From Hellea sp965224755 (GTDB taxonomy: Bacteria; Pseudomonadota; Alphaproteobacteria; Caulobacterales; Maricaulaceae): a stretch of DNA of 64,000 nucleotides. The DNA is taken from positions 1,984,001-2,048,000 of the forward strand of contig OZ245061.1 of assembly GCA_965224755.1 (NCBI GenBank), in the 5' to 3' direction. Shown piece after piece: positions 7,786-15,888 of the stretch (its first letter is position 1; each line of letters opens with the position of its first letter). Under the pieces are notes generated by a model that was not told the DNA's origin, did not search any database, and saw nothing but the letters and a program-made list of their open reading frames with translations. The position numbers and the translations under genes were made by a program.

Positions 7786-9453
7786 TCAATTCTCTGGAGA
7801 AGTCATAATTGGGGGCTGCCTCTTGGAGCCTGTGTCGATTTCCGGCAGAGGAACATCTTTCAGAGGGCTATAGTCTTCTCTTGAGAAGGTGATTTTATCA
7901 TCTATTTTCTTCTTGAGAATCAGCGGCTCTTTGGGAATATCCGGTATTTGGCGGGCAATTTTGCCCACAACTTGCGGGATTCCCGTGGGTTTTACCAGTG
8001 TGGTGACCATTTCGCTCACATCGCCGGGTACCTCGCCCAATTCCCGCGCGGTATCTTGCAACAGCTCCGGCACATATTTATCCACAATGGCGGTGACGCC
8101 CTTATATTTGACATGTTCGAAATTATCAGCGGGGTCATATTCCTCAACAGGCAATTGAATACCTTCAACATCAAACACGCCGAGGGTCGTCAAAAGCTGG
8201 AACGTCGCCCCATCCACGCCGCGTTGCGAATCAGCCGCCGCCAATTTGGCGTTTAAAACTTCCTGCTCCGCGTCCAAAACATCCAGCGTTGTCCGCGTGC
8301 CGACTTTCTGTTCCAGATCAACGCCTTCAAAAGCAATTTCGGCAGCCTCGACTTGTTTTAGGCTGGACTGATAAATCCGCTGGGCCGCATCGCGCTGCGC
8401 CCAAGCTTGCCGAATAGTCTGGTCTACAGCCAGTTCGATATCGCGCACTTCAAAAGCCAGCCGTGTTTTGGCATGTTTAGCTTGACGCACGCGTGATCTG
8501 TTCAGCCCGCCTGAAAATATCGGGATACTGATTTGGGCCGCGATCGACATCTGGTCCGCTTCGGAAATGCCGATAACTTGATCCCGGGTTCCCCCCGCCG
8601 TACCGTTCAAAGAAATGGTCGGGCGCGAGGCAGCTTTGGCCACATTAATCGCCGCGACCGCCGCATCTTCATTAAAATAGGCGGCCAGTAATTGCGGATT
8701 ATTCTCTCGTGCCAAATAGATAGCGGTCGGCAGATCGCGGGGTAATTCAAACCGCGGAACCGGTTTCAGGTCGACGGGCGGGTGACCGATAATCCTTGTA
8801 TAGGCCGCGCGGCTGGATTGTAATTGCGCATCGGCTTGGGCGAGACCTGACTCAGCCTGAGCCAGACGGCTTTGCGCTTGGGCGATATCGGTGCGGGTGC
8901 CCTCACCGACATCAAAACGGTCTTTGGCCGCGAGTTCTTGCCGCGCTAACACGCGCACATTATTGCGGCGAATACGGGCGGTTTCCTCGTCGCGAAGCAC
9001 ATCAACATAAGTATTGGCGGCTGAGAGGAAAATACTTTGCTCGGCATTTCGCAGGCCTTCACGGGCCGCCAAAATACTCGATTTGGCTTGCTTTTTGAGG
9101 GCCTTAACACGCCCGCCCTGATAAATCGGCTGAATGACCTGCACGGTCACAGATTTCGGATCACCGTTAGAATATGTATTCGAGGCTCCGCCAAAAAAGC
9201 TCGTCGACAGCGTGCGCGATGTTGTTGTGCCGTAACTGCCCGAAGCTGTTGCCGTCAACCGGCCTTGGGCGCGGGCTTGAATATAGTTCTCATCCACTTC
9301 GCGAACACGGGCGCGTTCGCCCATGAGGCGGGGGTTAGAATTATAAACCGAGACCAAGGCTTCTTCAAATGTCTCGGCCTGAGCGGGCGCAGACAGGCCT
9401 AACGCCAAAATGGCGAGGCTAGATACTCGTAATGTTTTTACGAGTCTATTCAT
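7786..9453 (-). CDS. tolC: TolC-family outer membrane efflux/secretion channel
   Basis: The 555-residue precursor has a clear Sec signal peptide (hydrophobic 10-22, cleavage near APAQA-ET). Two OEP repeats follow, with the usual start 'TFEEALVSVYNSNPRL', long amphipathic helices and the 'GVDLEQKVGTRTTLDVLDAEQEVLNAKL' style second-repeat segment. This protein is the outer-membrane trimeric duct of type I secretion and RND efflux systems. It carries about 100 extra C-terminal residues after the barrel (Pro and Lys rich), probably periplasmic, which E. coli TolC lacks. No membrane-fusion or pump gene is adjacent, so the partner is encoded elsewhere. Confidence 0.93.
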   Translation of the reverse strand: MNRLVKTLRVSSLAILALGLSAPAQAETFEEALVSVYNSNPRLMGERARVREVDENYIQARAQGRLTATASGSYGTTTSRTLSTSFFGGASNTYSNGDPKSVTVQVIQPIYQGGRVKALKKQAKSSILAAREGLRNAEQSIFLSAANTYVDVLRDEETARIRRNNVRVLARQELAAKDRFDVGEGTRTDIAQAQSRLAQAESGLAQADAQLQSSRAAYTRIIGHPPVDLKPVPRFELPRDLPTAIYLARENNPQLLAAYFNEDAAVAAINVAKAASRPTISLNGTAGGTRDQVIGISEADQMSIAAQISIPIFSGGLNRSRVRQAKHAKTRLAFEVRDIELAVDQTIRQAWAQRDAAQRIYQSSLKQVEAAEIAFEGVDLEQKVGTRTTLDVLDAEQEVLNAKLAAADSQRGVDGATFQLLTTLGVFDVEGIQLPVEEYDPADNFEHVKYKGVTAIVDKYVPELLQDTARELGEVPGDVSEMVTTLVKPTGIPQVVGKIARQIPDIPKEPLILKKKIDDKITFSREDYSPLKDVPLPEIDTGSKRQPPIMTSPEN

Positions 9454-9515
9454 GGCATGCTCCTGCTACGCGGCATTGGATAAGGGTGATTATCAGGTTT
9501 ATAGTTAATGAGCCG

Positions 9516-10169
9516 CTAAAATACGAATTCCGGCTCGGCGGCAAATCCCGGCAATAAAGGCAGGCTTGCATCAAACACAATACTTTCGCCTATTGTATCG
9601 CCCGCGCGCCTATAGACACAGGCTCTTCCGACGGCCCCCTTTTGCACAACGCAAACAAGGCGTCCGTCATTAGCCAATTGGCCAGTCCAGTTTTTGGGCA
9701 CAGAAGACACAGCGCCGTTAACAAAAATAACGTTAAATGGCCCGTGTTCCGATGCGCCGAGCTTTAAAGCGCCTTTGACCACAGCCGCATTGGTAATTTC
9801 GTTTTTGACGAGATTATCCGTGGCTTTATTCACCATCTCGTCGCTCTCTTCCAGCCCGACAACCGTTTCGCCGAGCTGCGCAAGAATGGCCGTAGAATAG
9901 CCCCGACCGCAGCCAATATCCAAAATAACATCAGTCGGCAGTACATTGGCGGCCATCACCATTTTAGAAAAATCGCGCGGACGGATCATAAATCGCCCGC
10001 CGCCAAGATCGACATGGGTATCGGCATAGGCCAAAGATCGTTGGGCTTGGGGCACAAAATCCTCGCGCGGCACGGCTCTAAACGCCCGTACCACCTCTAA
10101 ATCCGTCACATCATTGATGCGGATTTGGCTTTCAACCATATAGCGGCGTGCGGCGGAATAATCGAACAT
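9516..10169 (-). CDS. pcm: Protein-L-isoaspartate O-methyltransferase
   Basis: This SAM-dependent methyltransferase family repairs isoaspartyl residues in damaged proteins. The SAM-binding motif is DIGCGRGYSTAILAQLGE, preceded by the substrate-side segment FVP and the 'FMIRPRDFSKMVMAANVL' stretch. Alphaproteobacterial members start MxDYxxARRxMVxxQIRxNDVTD, matching the ATG at 10169. The frame stays open 28 codons upstream to 10253, but that hydrophobic extension is not family-like. Length with the chosen start (217) is normal for this alphaproteobacterial group. It is transcribed toward tolC with a 62-bp gap and often accompanies it. Confidence 0.88.
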   Translation of the reverse strand: MFDYSAARRYMVESQIRINDVTDLEVVRAFRAVPREDFVPQAQRSLAYADTHVDLGGGRFMIRPRDFSKMVMAANVLPTDVILDIGCGRGYSTAILAQLGETVVGLEESDEMVNKATDNLVKNEITNAAVVKGALKLGASEHGPFNVIFVNGAVSSVPKNWTGQLANDGRLVCVVQKGAVGRACVYRRAGDTIGESIVFDASLPLLPGFAAEPEFVF

Positions 10170-10338
10170 AAGGGACTCATGGGTTAAGGCAGAGGCTATC
10201 CAGAGCAGGATATAGACCGCAACCCTGCCCCCGCGCAATGCCGATTTGCGCATATTACATCTTCATAATTCAATGGCGGTATTAACACATTCGGCGTTGC
10301 CCTAGGCCAGGACTGTGGCTATACCGCCCTCCTTGCGA

Positions 10339-10412
10339 GGTACCATGGCGGAGTGGTTACGCTCTGGATTGCAAATCCAGCCACCCCGGTTCGATTCCGG
10401 GTGGTACCTCCA
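10339..10412 (+). tRNA. tRNA-Cys (GCA)
   Basis: The 74-nt cloverleaf has acceptor arms GGTACCA (10339-10345) and TGGTACC (10402-10408), discriminator T and an encoded CCA. The anticodon stem-loop is CTGGA-TTGCAAA-TCCAG with anticodon GCA, and the T-arm is CCCGG-TTCGATT-CCGGG. A U discriminator is the identity element expected for tRNA-Cys. It lies alone between the divergent pcm gene and the PepSY-TM gene. Confidence 0.96.
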
Positions 10413-10421
10413 ATATCTATA

Positions 10422-10976
10422 TCAGGCGAACAGGGCCAATCCTAAAAAAGCGATGATACCGAGCGCCAATGCGGTGAGTGTTTTGCGGCGATAGGTTTTG
10501 GCCAATAGACCGACCATGACGCCGCCGAAAATCACGAAAAACAAGGTCAGAGCGACGAGTTTTTGGTAGGTCTTGAATAATGCCGGGCCGTGGCCTTTAT
10601 GCAGTTCCATCATTGAGGCGACCAAATTGGGGGACTTCACAGAAGCCTTCAAACCTTCATCCGTTTGCGCGAATTCGATATATTTGCGCGAGGTCGGGCG
10701 AAGCTGGATGAGATTGCCGCGATTTTTCACATAGCCAAATTTATGGTCGATACTGGATGATTTGAGCAAAGCCCGGACATCGGCCTCTAATGTCGGGCTT
10801 TTGAAGTCAAGCGCAGCGCCGGCTGGCAAGCTCATGGCAGCGCTGGCGACATGGCCTTTATTGCCAAGCAGGTAATTGCCGCCCGAAATCGCCACCAGCA
10901 GAAAGGCCGGAGCCATAAACGCCGCGCCGTAGAGATGCAGTAAAATGAGAAGTTTCCTGATTTTAGGATCGGTCAT
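10422..10976 (-). CDS. PepSY-associated TM-helix family protein
   Basis: The 184-residue membrane protein has a first transmembrane segment at about residues 11-37, starting with the HLYGAAFMAPAFLLVAISGG pattern. A periplasmic domain of roughly 90 residues follows. Two closely spaced C-terminal segments lie at about 138-158 and 165-183. The HLY...G-N layout and the 'LHKGHGPALFKTYQKLVALTL' middle match PepSY-TM proteins, which often accompany iron uptake or cytochrome systems. No such partner is next door. Function is unknown. Confidence 0.7.
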   Translation of the reverse strand: MTDPKIRKLLILLHLYGAAFMAPAFLLVAISGGNYLLGNKGHVASAAMSLPAGAALDFKSPTLEADVRALLKSSSIDHKFGYVKNRGNLIQLRPTSRKYIEFAQTDEGLKASVKSPNLVASMMELHKGHGPALFKTYQKLVALTLFFVIFGGVMVGLLAKTYRRKTLTALALGIIAFLGLALFA

Positions 10977-11049
10977 GGCGGGCCTCTAAAGATGTTGGTA
11001 TATTGGCCAACTTAATTTAATGATGCTGATAATCAAGGATCAAAGCCCC

Positions 11050-11835
11050 ATGCCGATTGCCAAACTCAACCGCTCTATTTTTCGCCTCTCCGGCGACGGC
11101 GTCGAGGCCTGGCTGGATGGGCTGATCACCAATAGCCTAGCGGGCGACATAAGCTTTGCCGCGCTGCTCACTCCGCAGGGTAAAATTATTGCCGATTTCT
11201 TTGTCACTAAAGACGGGGCGGCTGTGGTGATCGATACGCCAAGTAAATTCTCCGCTGATCTGTTTAAGCGCCTGCGCATGTATAAGCTCCGCGCCCCGAT
11301 AGAGATTGCGGATATTTCCGAAACCCATAATGTCTATGCCGTCTGGCAGGACGACGGCGAGAGCGAAGGCGAGGAAGGTCTTGCTGACCCCCGCCATATC
11401 TCGCTTGGGCGGCGGCTCATCACCAAAGGCGATATTGAAACCACCGGAGATTATAATGCCTACCGCCTCTCGCTCGGTATTGTTGATAGCGAATGGGATT
11501 TTGACACGGTCACCACCTTCCCCGCTGATGCTAATATGGAGCTGATGAACGGGGTCGATTTCAAAAAGGGCTGTTTCATCGGCCAAGAAGTCGTCAGCCG
11601 CATGAAGCGTATGACCACGGTCAAGAAACGCCTGCGCGGGCTGATTTTGGGCGGCAATGCCGAAGCGGGCGACAAGATTATGGTCGGCGAGCGCATGATT
11701 GGCGATGTCCGCTCGGTTCATGGCGGGATGGGCATTAGCCTCATCCGGCTTGACCGCTTAAAAGCAGCGGAAGTTTCGCCGACAGTCAATGACAAGCCCG
11801 TTGAGATTATGGGAGCGCCCGATGGATCAGGCTAG
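11050..11835 (+). CDS. ygfZ: YgfZ/GcvT-like folate-binding protein (Fe-S cluster maintenance)
   Basis: The protein resembles the T-protein fold but carries the YgfZ signature KGCFIGQEVVSRMKR, whose Cys is required in E. coli for folate-dependent assembly or repair of Fe-S enzymes such as MiaB. The ATG at 11050 (MPIAKL) is preferred over the in-frame ATG at 11020, because AAGGAT lies just upstream and family members begin with the short strand leading into 'RSIFRLSGDGVEAWLDGLITN'. Length from this start is 261, normal for alphaproteobacteria. It overlaps the next gene by 14 bp, so the two are probably cotranscribed. Confidence 0.88.
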   Translation: MPIAKLNRSIFRLSGDGVEAWLDGLITNSLAGDISFAALLTPQGKIIADFFVTKDGAAVVIDTPSKFSADLFKRLRMYKLRAPIEIADISETHNVYAVWQDDGESEGEEGLADPRHISLGRRLITKGDIETTGDYNAYRLSLGIVDSEWDFDTVTTFPADANMELMNGVDFKKGCFIGQEVVSRMKRMTTVKKRLRGLILGGNAEAGDKIMVGERMIGDVRSVHGGMGISLIRLDRLKAAEVSPTVNDKPVEIMGAPDGSG

Positions 11836-12292
11836 GCCCGATATACGGCGCAATGATAAATCCGCCCTGCCCCGCTTTGCCGCGCTTAATGCCGAGTGGA
11901 TTAAGGACCTGCATGTGCTCGAAGAGAGCGATAAGGAGATGGTCGCCCATCCCGAGATTTATACCCAGAACGGCAATCACGTCTTTAGCCTCCATATTGA
12001 TAACGAAGTCGCGGGGGCGGCCGCGCTTAAGAAACACGAAAATGGCGATTATGAGCTGACCAAAATGGCGGTCGATGTAAAATTTCGCGGGCATGGTATC
12101 GGGCAACATTTGATGACCGCAATGGAGGCTTACGCCAAAACCGAGATGGGCCTGACCCGCCTGTTTCTGCTCTCCAACACGAAAAACGCTGCCGCGCTTC
12201 GCCTCTATGAACGCAATGGTTGGGCGGTCAACCATACCGGCCCGCATCCCGTCTATCAACGCGCCAATATCGGCATGGAGAAATATCTATGA
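11822..12292 (+). CDS. GNAT-family N-acetyltransferase
   Basis: The 156-residue acetyltransferase has the acetyl-CoA loop in 'KFRGHGIGQHLM' (RGHGIG, the Q/R-x-x-G-x-G/A motif), followed by 'LFLLSNTKNAAALRLYERNGW', the usual motif B with the Asn and Tyr that contact CoA. The substrate is not deducible. Start at 11822 (MDQARPD) is inside the end of ygfZ; the frame is also open from 11789. It overlaps the next gene (tag) by 4 bp (ATGA), so ygfZ, this gene and tag form a tight operon. Confidence 0.85.
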   Translation: MDQARPDIRRNDKSALPRFAALNAEWIKDLHVLEESDKEMVAHPEIYTQNGNHVFSLHIDNEVAGAAALKKHENGDYELTKMAVDVKFRGHGIGQHLMTAMEAYAKTEMGLTRLFLLSNTKNAAALRLYERNGWAVNHTGPHPVYQRANIGMEKYL

Positions 12293-12882
12293 GCCATAAT
12301 CCAGACCTCTCTCGCTGCGGCTGGGTGCCGCCTGCTGACGAACTTTATTGTGACTATCACGACACGGAATGGGGTCGTCCGATTTGGGACGATAAGGCGC
12401 TGTTTTCAAAGCTGATACAGGACGGGATGCAAGCGGGGCTGGCTTGGATTACGATTTTGCGCAAGCGCGAAACGATTTTGCAGGCCTTTGACGGGCTCGA
12501 CCCCGATATTATCGCCCATTACACCGATGCTGACCGTGAGCGCCTGCTCGGCAATGCCGGCATTATCCGTAGCAAACTCAAGATCAATGCCGCGATTTCC
12601 AATGCACAAATCTTCATCAAAATGCGCGATGAGGAGGGATTGGACTTTAGCGAATACCTTTGGGATTTCGTCAATGGTAAACCCATCCAAAATAGCTGGG
12701 CCGCGCAAAAAGATGTCCCCGTGGACAGCCCAGAATCCATCGCCATGGCCAAAGATTTAAAAAAACGCGGCTTCAAATTCGTCGGCCCGGTCATTATCTA
12801 CGCCTTCATGCAAGCGGTCGGCATGATCAACGACCATGAGGTCAGTTGTTTGGCCTATGAACCTTGCAAGAAAGCGGGATGA
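12289..12882 (+). CDS. tag: DNA-3-methyladenine glycosylase I
   Basis: The 197-residue HhH-superfamily glycosylase removes 3-methyladenine from alkylated DNA. The N-terminal 'RCGWVPPADELYCDYHDTEW' segment carries the zinc-binding Cys10 and the conserved His24. The 'GMQAGLAWITILRKRETI' segment includes the base-recognition Trp, and the C-terminus has the paired His/Cys ('NDHEVSCL') of the zinc snap. Length matches E. coli Tag (187). The ATGA overlap with the GNAT gene fixes the start. Confidence 0.94.
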   Translation: MSHNPDLSRCGWVPPADELYCDYHDTEWGRPIWDDKALFSKLIQDGMQAGLAWITILRKRETILQAFDGLDPDIIAHYTDADRERLLGNAGIIRSKLKINAAISNAQIFIKMRDEEGLDFSEYLWDFVNGKPIQNSWAAQKDVPVDSPESIAMAKDLKKRGFKFVGPVIIYAFMQAVGMINDHEVSCLAYEPCKKAG

Positions 12883-12946
12883 AATAGCCCTAGCCGACTC
12901 GCCCCTACCCCGCTAAGAAGGCGGCTAAAATAACACGAGAATACGC

Positions 12947-14092
12947 ATGAAAGCTGTCATTAGTTCAACGGGTCTCTGGACGCCGGTCGACTCGATATCC
13001 AACGCGGAATTGGTCGAGAGCTATAACGCTTATGCCGATAAGTGGAACGCGGAGAACGCGGCCGATATCGAAGCGGGCGCGAAAGATGCGCTGACCTATT
13101 CCAATGCCGAATTCATCGAAAAAGCCTCCGGCGTGAAATCCCGTTTTGTGATTTCCAAAGCGCCCATCCTCGACCCCGAAATCATGGCCCCGCATATTCC
13201 GGCGCGAAGTAATGACGAGCCGTCCATCCTCGCAGAAATTGCGGCTAATGCAGCGCGGGACGCACTCAAAAAAGCCGGACGCAACCCCGAAGATGTCGGC
13301 GCCGTTATCGTTGCCTGTTCCAATTTACAGCGCGGCTATCCGGCCATCGCCGTCGAAGTGCAGTCCATTCTCGGCGCAGGCGGGTTTGCCTTTGATATGA
13401 ATGTCGCCTGTTCCTCGGCGACTTTTGGCATTGAAACCGCGCGCGGATTGATCGTAGGCGGGCAAGCGAAATCCGTGCTCGTGCTCAACCCGGAAATCTG
13501 CACGGCGCATTTGAATTTCAAAGACCGCGACGCGCATTTTATTTTCGGCGATGTTGCTACGGCTATCCTCGTCGAGTCGGACGAGATTGCGCCCACAGAG
13601 CATTGGGACATTATCGGCTCCAAACTGGTGACGCAGTTCTCCAATAATATCCGTAATAATTTTGGCTTCCTCAATCACTGCGCGCCCGAAGATGACGGCA
13701 TGGCCGGGGAACGTGGCCGCAAGGGCCTAACCGATAAGCTCTTTGTGCAAAATGGGCGCAGCGTGTTTAAAGAAGTCGTGCCGCTGGTGGCTAAAATGAT
13801 CACGGCGGAATGCGAAAATCACGGCATTGACCCGCATGAGCTTAAACGCATGTGGCTACATCAAGCCAATTTGTCGATGAACCACCTCATTGCAAAAAAA
13901 GTCCTCGGCAAGGATGTTGAATTGGACAAAGCCCCCGTCGTGCTGGACGAATATGCCAATACGAGTTCGGCAGGCAGCATCATCGCCTTCCATAAACATA
14001 GCGCAGATTTCGAGGACGGCGATACCGGCCTGATTTGCAGCTTCGGCGCAGGCTATAGCGCTGGAGCGATATTTGTGCGGAAGGTGGCCTAA
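12947..14092 (+). CDS. Beta-ketoacyl-ACP synthase III (FabH-like)
   Basis: The 381-residue thiolase-fold enzyme condenses an acyl-CoA primer with malonyl-ACP. The catalytic triad is visible as Cys155 in NVACSSATF, His305 in WLHQANLSM and Asn338 in YANTSSAG. It is about 60 residues longer than E. coli FabH (317), with extra sequence at residues 25-60 and 240-265. That is the pattern of the second KAS III class in alphaproteobacteria, so it may accept longer or unusual primers. It stands alone, with a palindromic repeat pair directly downstream. Confidence 0.86.
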   Translation: MKAVISSTGLWTPVDSISNAELVESYNAYADKWNAENAADIEAGAKDALTYSNAEFIEKASGVKSRFVISKAPILDPEIMAPHIPARSNDEPSILAEIAANAARDALKKAGRNPEDVGAVIVACSNLQRGYPAIAVEVQSILGAGGFAFDMNVACSSATFGIETARGLIVGGQAKSVLVLNPEICTAHLNFKDRDAHFIFGDVATAILVESDEIAPTEHWDIIGSKLVTQFSNNIRNNFGFLNHCAPEDDGMAGERGRKGLTDKLFVQNGRSVFKEVVPLVAKMITAECENHGIDPHELKRMWLHQANLSMNHLIAKKVLGKDVELDKAPVVLDEYANTSSAGSIIAFHKHSADFEDGDTGLICSFGAGYSAGAIFVRKVA

Positions 14093-14096
14093 TCAC

Positions 14097-14227
14097 TCCT
14101 TCTCCTTGGGGAGAAGGTGCCCGAAGGGCGGATGAGGGGATAAAATGTTAAGACAGCCTTACGCATTCGCTTCGCTCTTTTGCGTCCCCTCACCCCCGCT
14201 TCGCGGACCCTCTCCCCAAGGAGAGGG
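14097..14227. repeat. Inverted pair of palindromic repeats, family A (copies A5 and A6)
   Basis: A5 (14097-14139) has hairpin CCTTCTCC-TTG-GGGAGAAGG, then TGCCCGAAGGGCG and GATGAGGGG. A6 (14186-14227) is inverted: CCCCTCACCCCCGC, TTCGCGGA, then CCCTCTCCCC-AAG-GAGAGGG. A 46-bp spacer lies between them. The pair fills the whole gap between the KAS III gene and the HD-domain gene, and the last bases of A6 touch the start codon of the latter. Confidence 0.9.
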
Positions 14228-14833
14228 ATGATGACCGCGAAACCTCCTCCCTCAGCCAAACCCAAAAGGGCTTGGCAGCGTATGTTATCCGGCCGCCGCC
14301 TTGATCTGCTCGACCCTTCGCCTTTTGATGTTGAGATCGAAGATATCGCCCGCGGCCTTGCCCGTGTCGCCCGCTGGAACGGGCAAACTTCGGGCGATCA
14401 TGCTTTCTCCGTGGCTGAACACAGCGTTGTCGTTGAGCACCTGTTCGCTACCCTGAACCCCAAATCCACCTCCGCAGAGCGCCTGACCGCCCTGCTCCAC
14501 GACGCGGCGGAATATGTTATTGGCGATATGATTAGCCCGTTTAAAGCCGCCCTCGGCATTGATTATAAAGCCTTTGAAGCGCGGCTGGAGGAAGCCATTC
14601 ATCTGCGCTTTGGCCTGCCCGCTAAAATGCCGGCTACGCTAAAAAAGAAAATCAAAAAATGCGATCTTTATTGCGCGTGGTTTGAAGCTACGCAGATCGC
14701 GGGCTTTGATCCCGTGGAAGCCGACAAGTTCTTCACCGCCCCGCCGCGCGATATAAAGCTGAAAATAGAGCCGCTCTCAGTGGTTGAGGCCGAAGAAATC
14801 TTTCTGGAGCGCTTTGCAGAGCTACTCCAATAA
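14228..14833 (+). CDS. HD-domain phosphohydrolase (YfbR-like)
   Basis: This is a soluble protein of about 200 residues with an HD-type metal site: 'AFSVAEHSVVVEHL' supplies the first His, and 'LLHDAAEYVIGDM' supplies the HD pair followed by a Glu and a late Asp ('KKCDLYCAWFEA'). It matches the group of YfbR-like 5'-nucleotidases and HD hydrolases common in alphaproteobacteria. The start is 14228 or 14231. Both ATGs lie directly after AAGGAGAGGG, the arm of palindromic copy A6, and the second has the better spacing (7 nt). The 3' end overlaps the convergent dehydratase gene by 12 bp. Confidence 0.82.
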   Translation: MMTAKPPPSAKPKRAWQRMLSGRRLDLLDPSPFDVEIEDIARGLARVARWNGQTSGDHAFSVAEHSVVVEHLFATLNPKSTSAERLTALLHDAAEYVIGDMISPFKAALGIDYKAFEARLEEAIHLRFGLPAKMPATLKKKIKKCDLYCAWFEATQIAGFDPVEADKFFTAPPRDIKLKIEPLSVVEAEEIFLERFAELLQ

Positions 14834-15799
14834 CGCATCCGCCCGCGCGGCAATTGCAGGATCAACATTGCCGCCTGACAGAATGATGCAGACCGTTTCC
14901 AGCTCTGGCTCATCTGCCAAAGCTCCGGTCAAAATCGCCGCCATGGCTACCGCGCCTCCCGGCTCAAGCTGAACCCCTAATTCGCGGGTCGCTATCGCCA
15001 TGGCCATGAGGCAATCCCTGTCGGCAACATCAAAGACGCCGGATAAGGACTTATGATTGATCGCCCATGTCATTGCGCCAGGTTGCGGCGTCATCAAAGC
15101 ATCGCACAGGGTCGGCGGCGCGGCTCTTAGCCTTTCGCGCTTGCCGGATGCAAAAGAGCGTTGGTGGTCATTATAATCTTGCGGCTCTGCCCCGTAGATT
15201 TTTGTCTTCGGCGATAATTCGTTCAGCGCAAGGCTAATCCCGGCGCATAATCCGCCGCCGCCCATCGGCGTGACCAGCGAGTCAAAACCTATCCCGCTTT
15301 GAGCAATCTCAAGCCCAATCGTGCCCTGCCCCGCGATAATATAAGGATCATCATAAGACGGCAGGATAATCCGCCCGCCCCGCGCCGCAATGTCGTCAGC
15401 AATAGTCTCGCGGCTCTCGGCCCCGCGGTCATAAAATACAATCTCGGCGCCGTCCGCTTTAACGCCGGCAATTTTCACGGCGGGCGCGTCTTCGGGCATG
15501 ACGATGATCGCGGATAGGCCCAGTTCCTTAGCCGCGCGCGAGACGCCTCTTGCGTGATTGCCTGAGCTATAAGCGACCACGCCGCGCGCGCGTTCATCTC
15601 GGCTCATGGCGGAGAGCCGATTATAGGCCCCGCGATATTTAAACGCGCCAACTTTCTGGCAGCATTCTGGCTTAAACCAGATTTTTTTACCGGTCATAAT
15701 ATCAATAACATCCGAGCGAATGAGCGGTGTTCGGGCCGCATGGCCGTCCAAACGTTCACTCGCTGTGATGATATCCTGATAAGTCGGCAAGGCTGTCAT
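14822..15799 (-). CDS. PLP-dependent threonine/serine dehydratase
   Basis: The 325-residue fold-type II PLP enzyme deaminates threonine or serine, or could be a serine racemase relative. The Schiff-base Lys54 lies in VGAFKYRGAYN. The phosphate-binding loop is GGGGLCAGIS, and the late 'LSGGNVDP' motif contacts the cofactor. It lacks the C-terminal ACT domain of biosynthetic IlvA, which suggests a catabolic or unregulated enzyme. The ATG at 15799 (MTALPTYQD) is preferred over one 12 codons upstream because AAAGAG precedes it at proper spacing. Confidence 0.87.
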   Translation of the reverse strand: MTALPTYQDIITASERLDGHAARTPLIRSDVIDIMTGKKIWFKPECCQKVGAFKYRGAYNRLSAMSRDERARGVVAYSSGNHARGVSRAAKELGLSAIIVMPEDAPAVKIAGVKADGAEIVFYDRGAESRETIADDIAARGGRIILPSYDDPYIIAGQGTIGLEIAQSGIGFDSLVTPMGGGGLCAGISLALNELSPKTKIYGAEPQDYNDHQRSFASGKRERLRAAPPTLCDALMTPQPGAMTWAINHKSLSGVFDVADRDCLMAMAIATRELGVQLEPGGAVAMAAILTGALADEPELETVCIILSGGNVDPAIAARADALLE

Positions 15800-15888
15800 A
15801 TGAAACTCTTTGCATAAGTCTGGTTGACCGCCCAACCAATAAGTGAAAAAAAGAAGGCAAGATATAAGAAAAATAGCGGGAGTGTCCT

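Noticed and set aside
10170..10253. A 28-codon N-terminal extension of pcm that looks like a signal peptide
   Set aside because: Family members begin at MFDYSAARR and are cytoplasmic; the upstream ATG has no better ribosome binding site.
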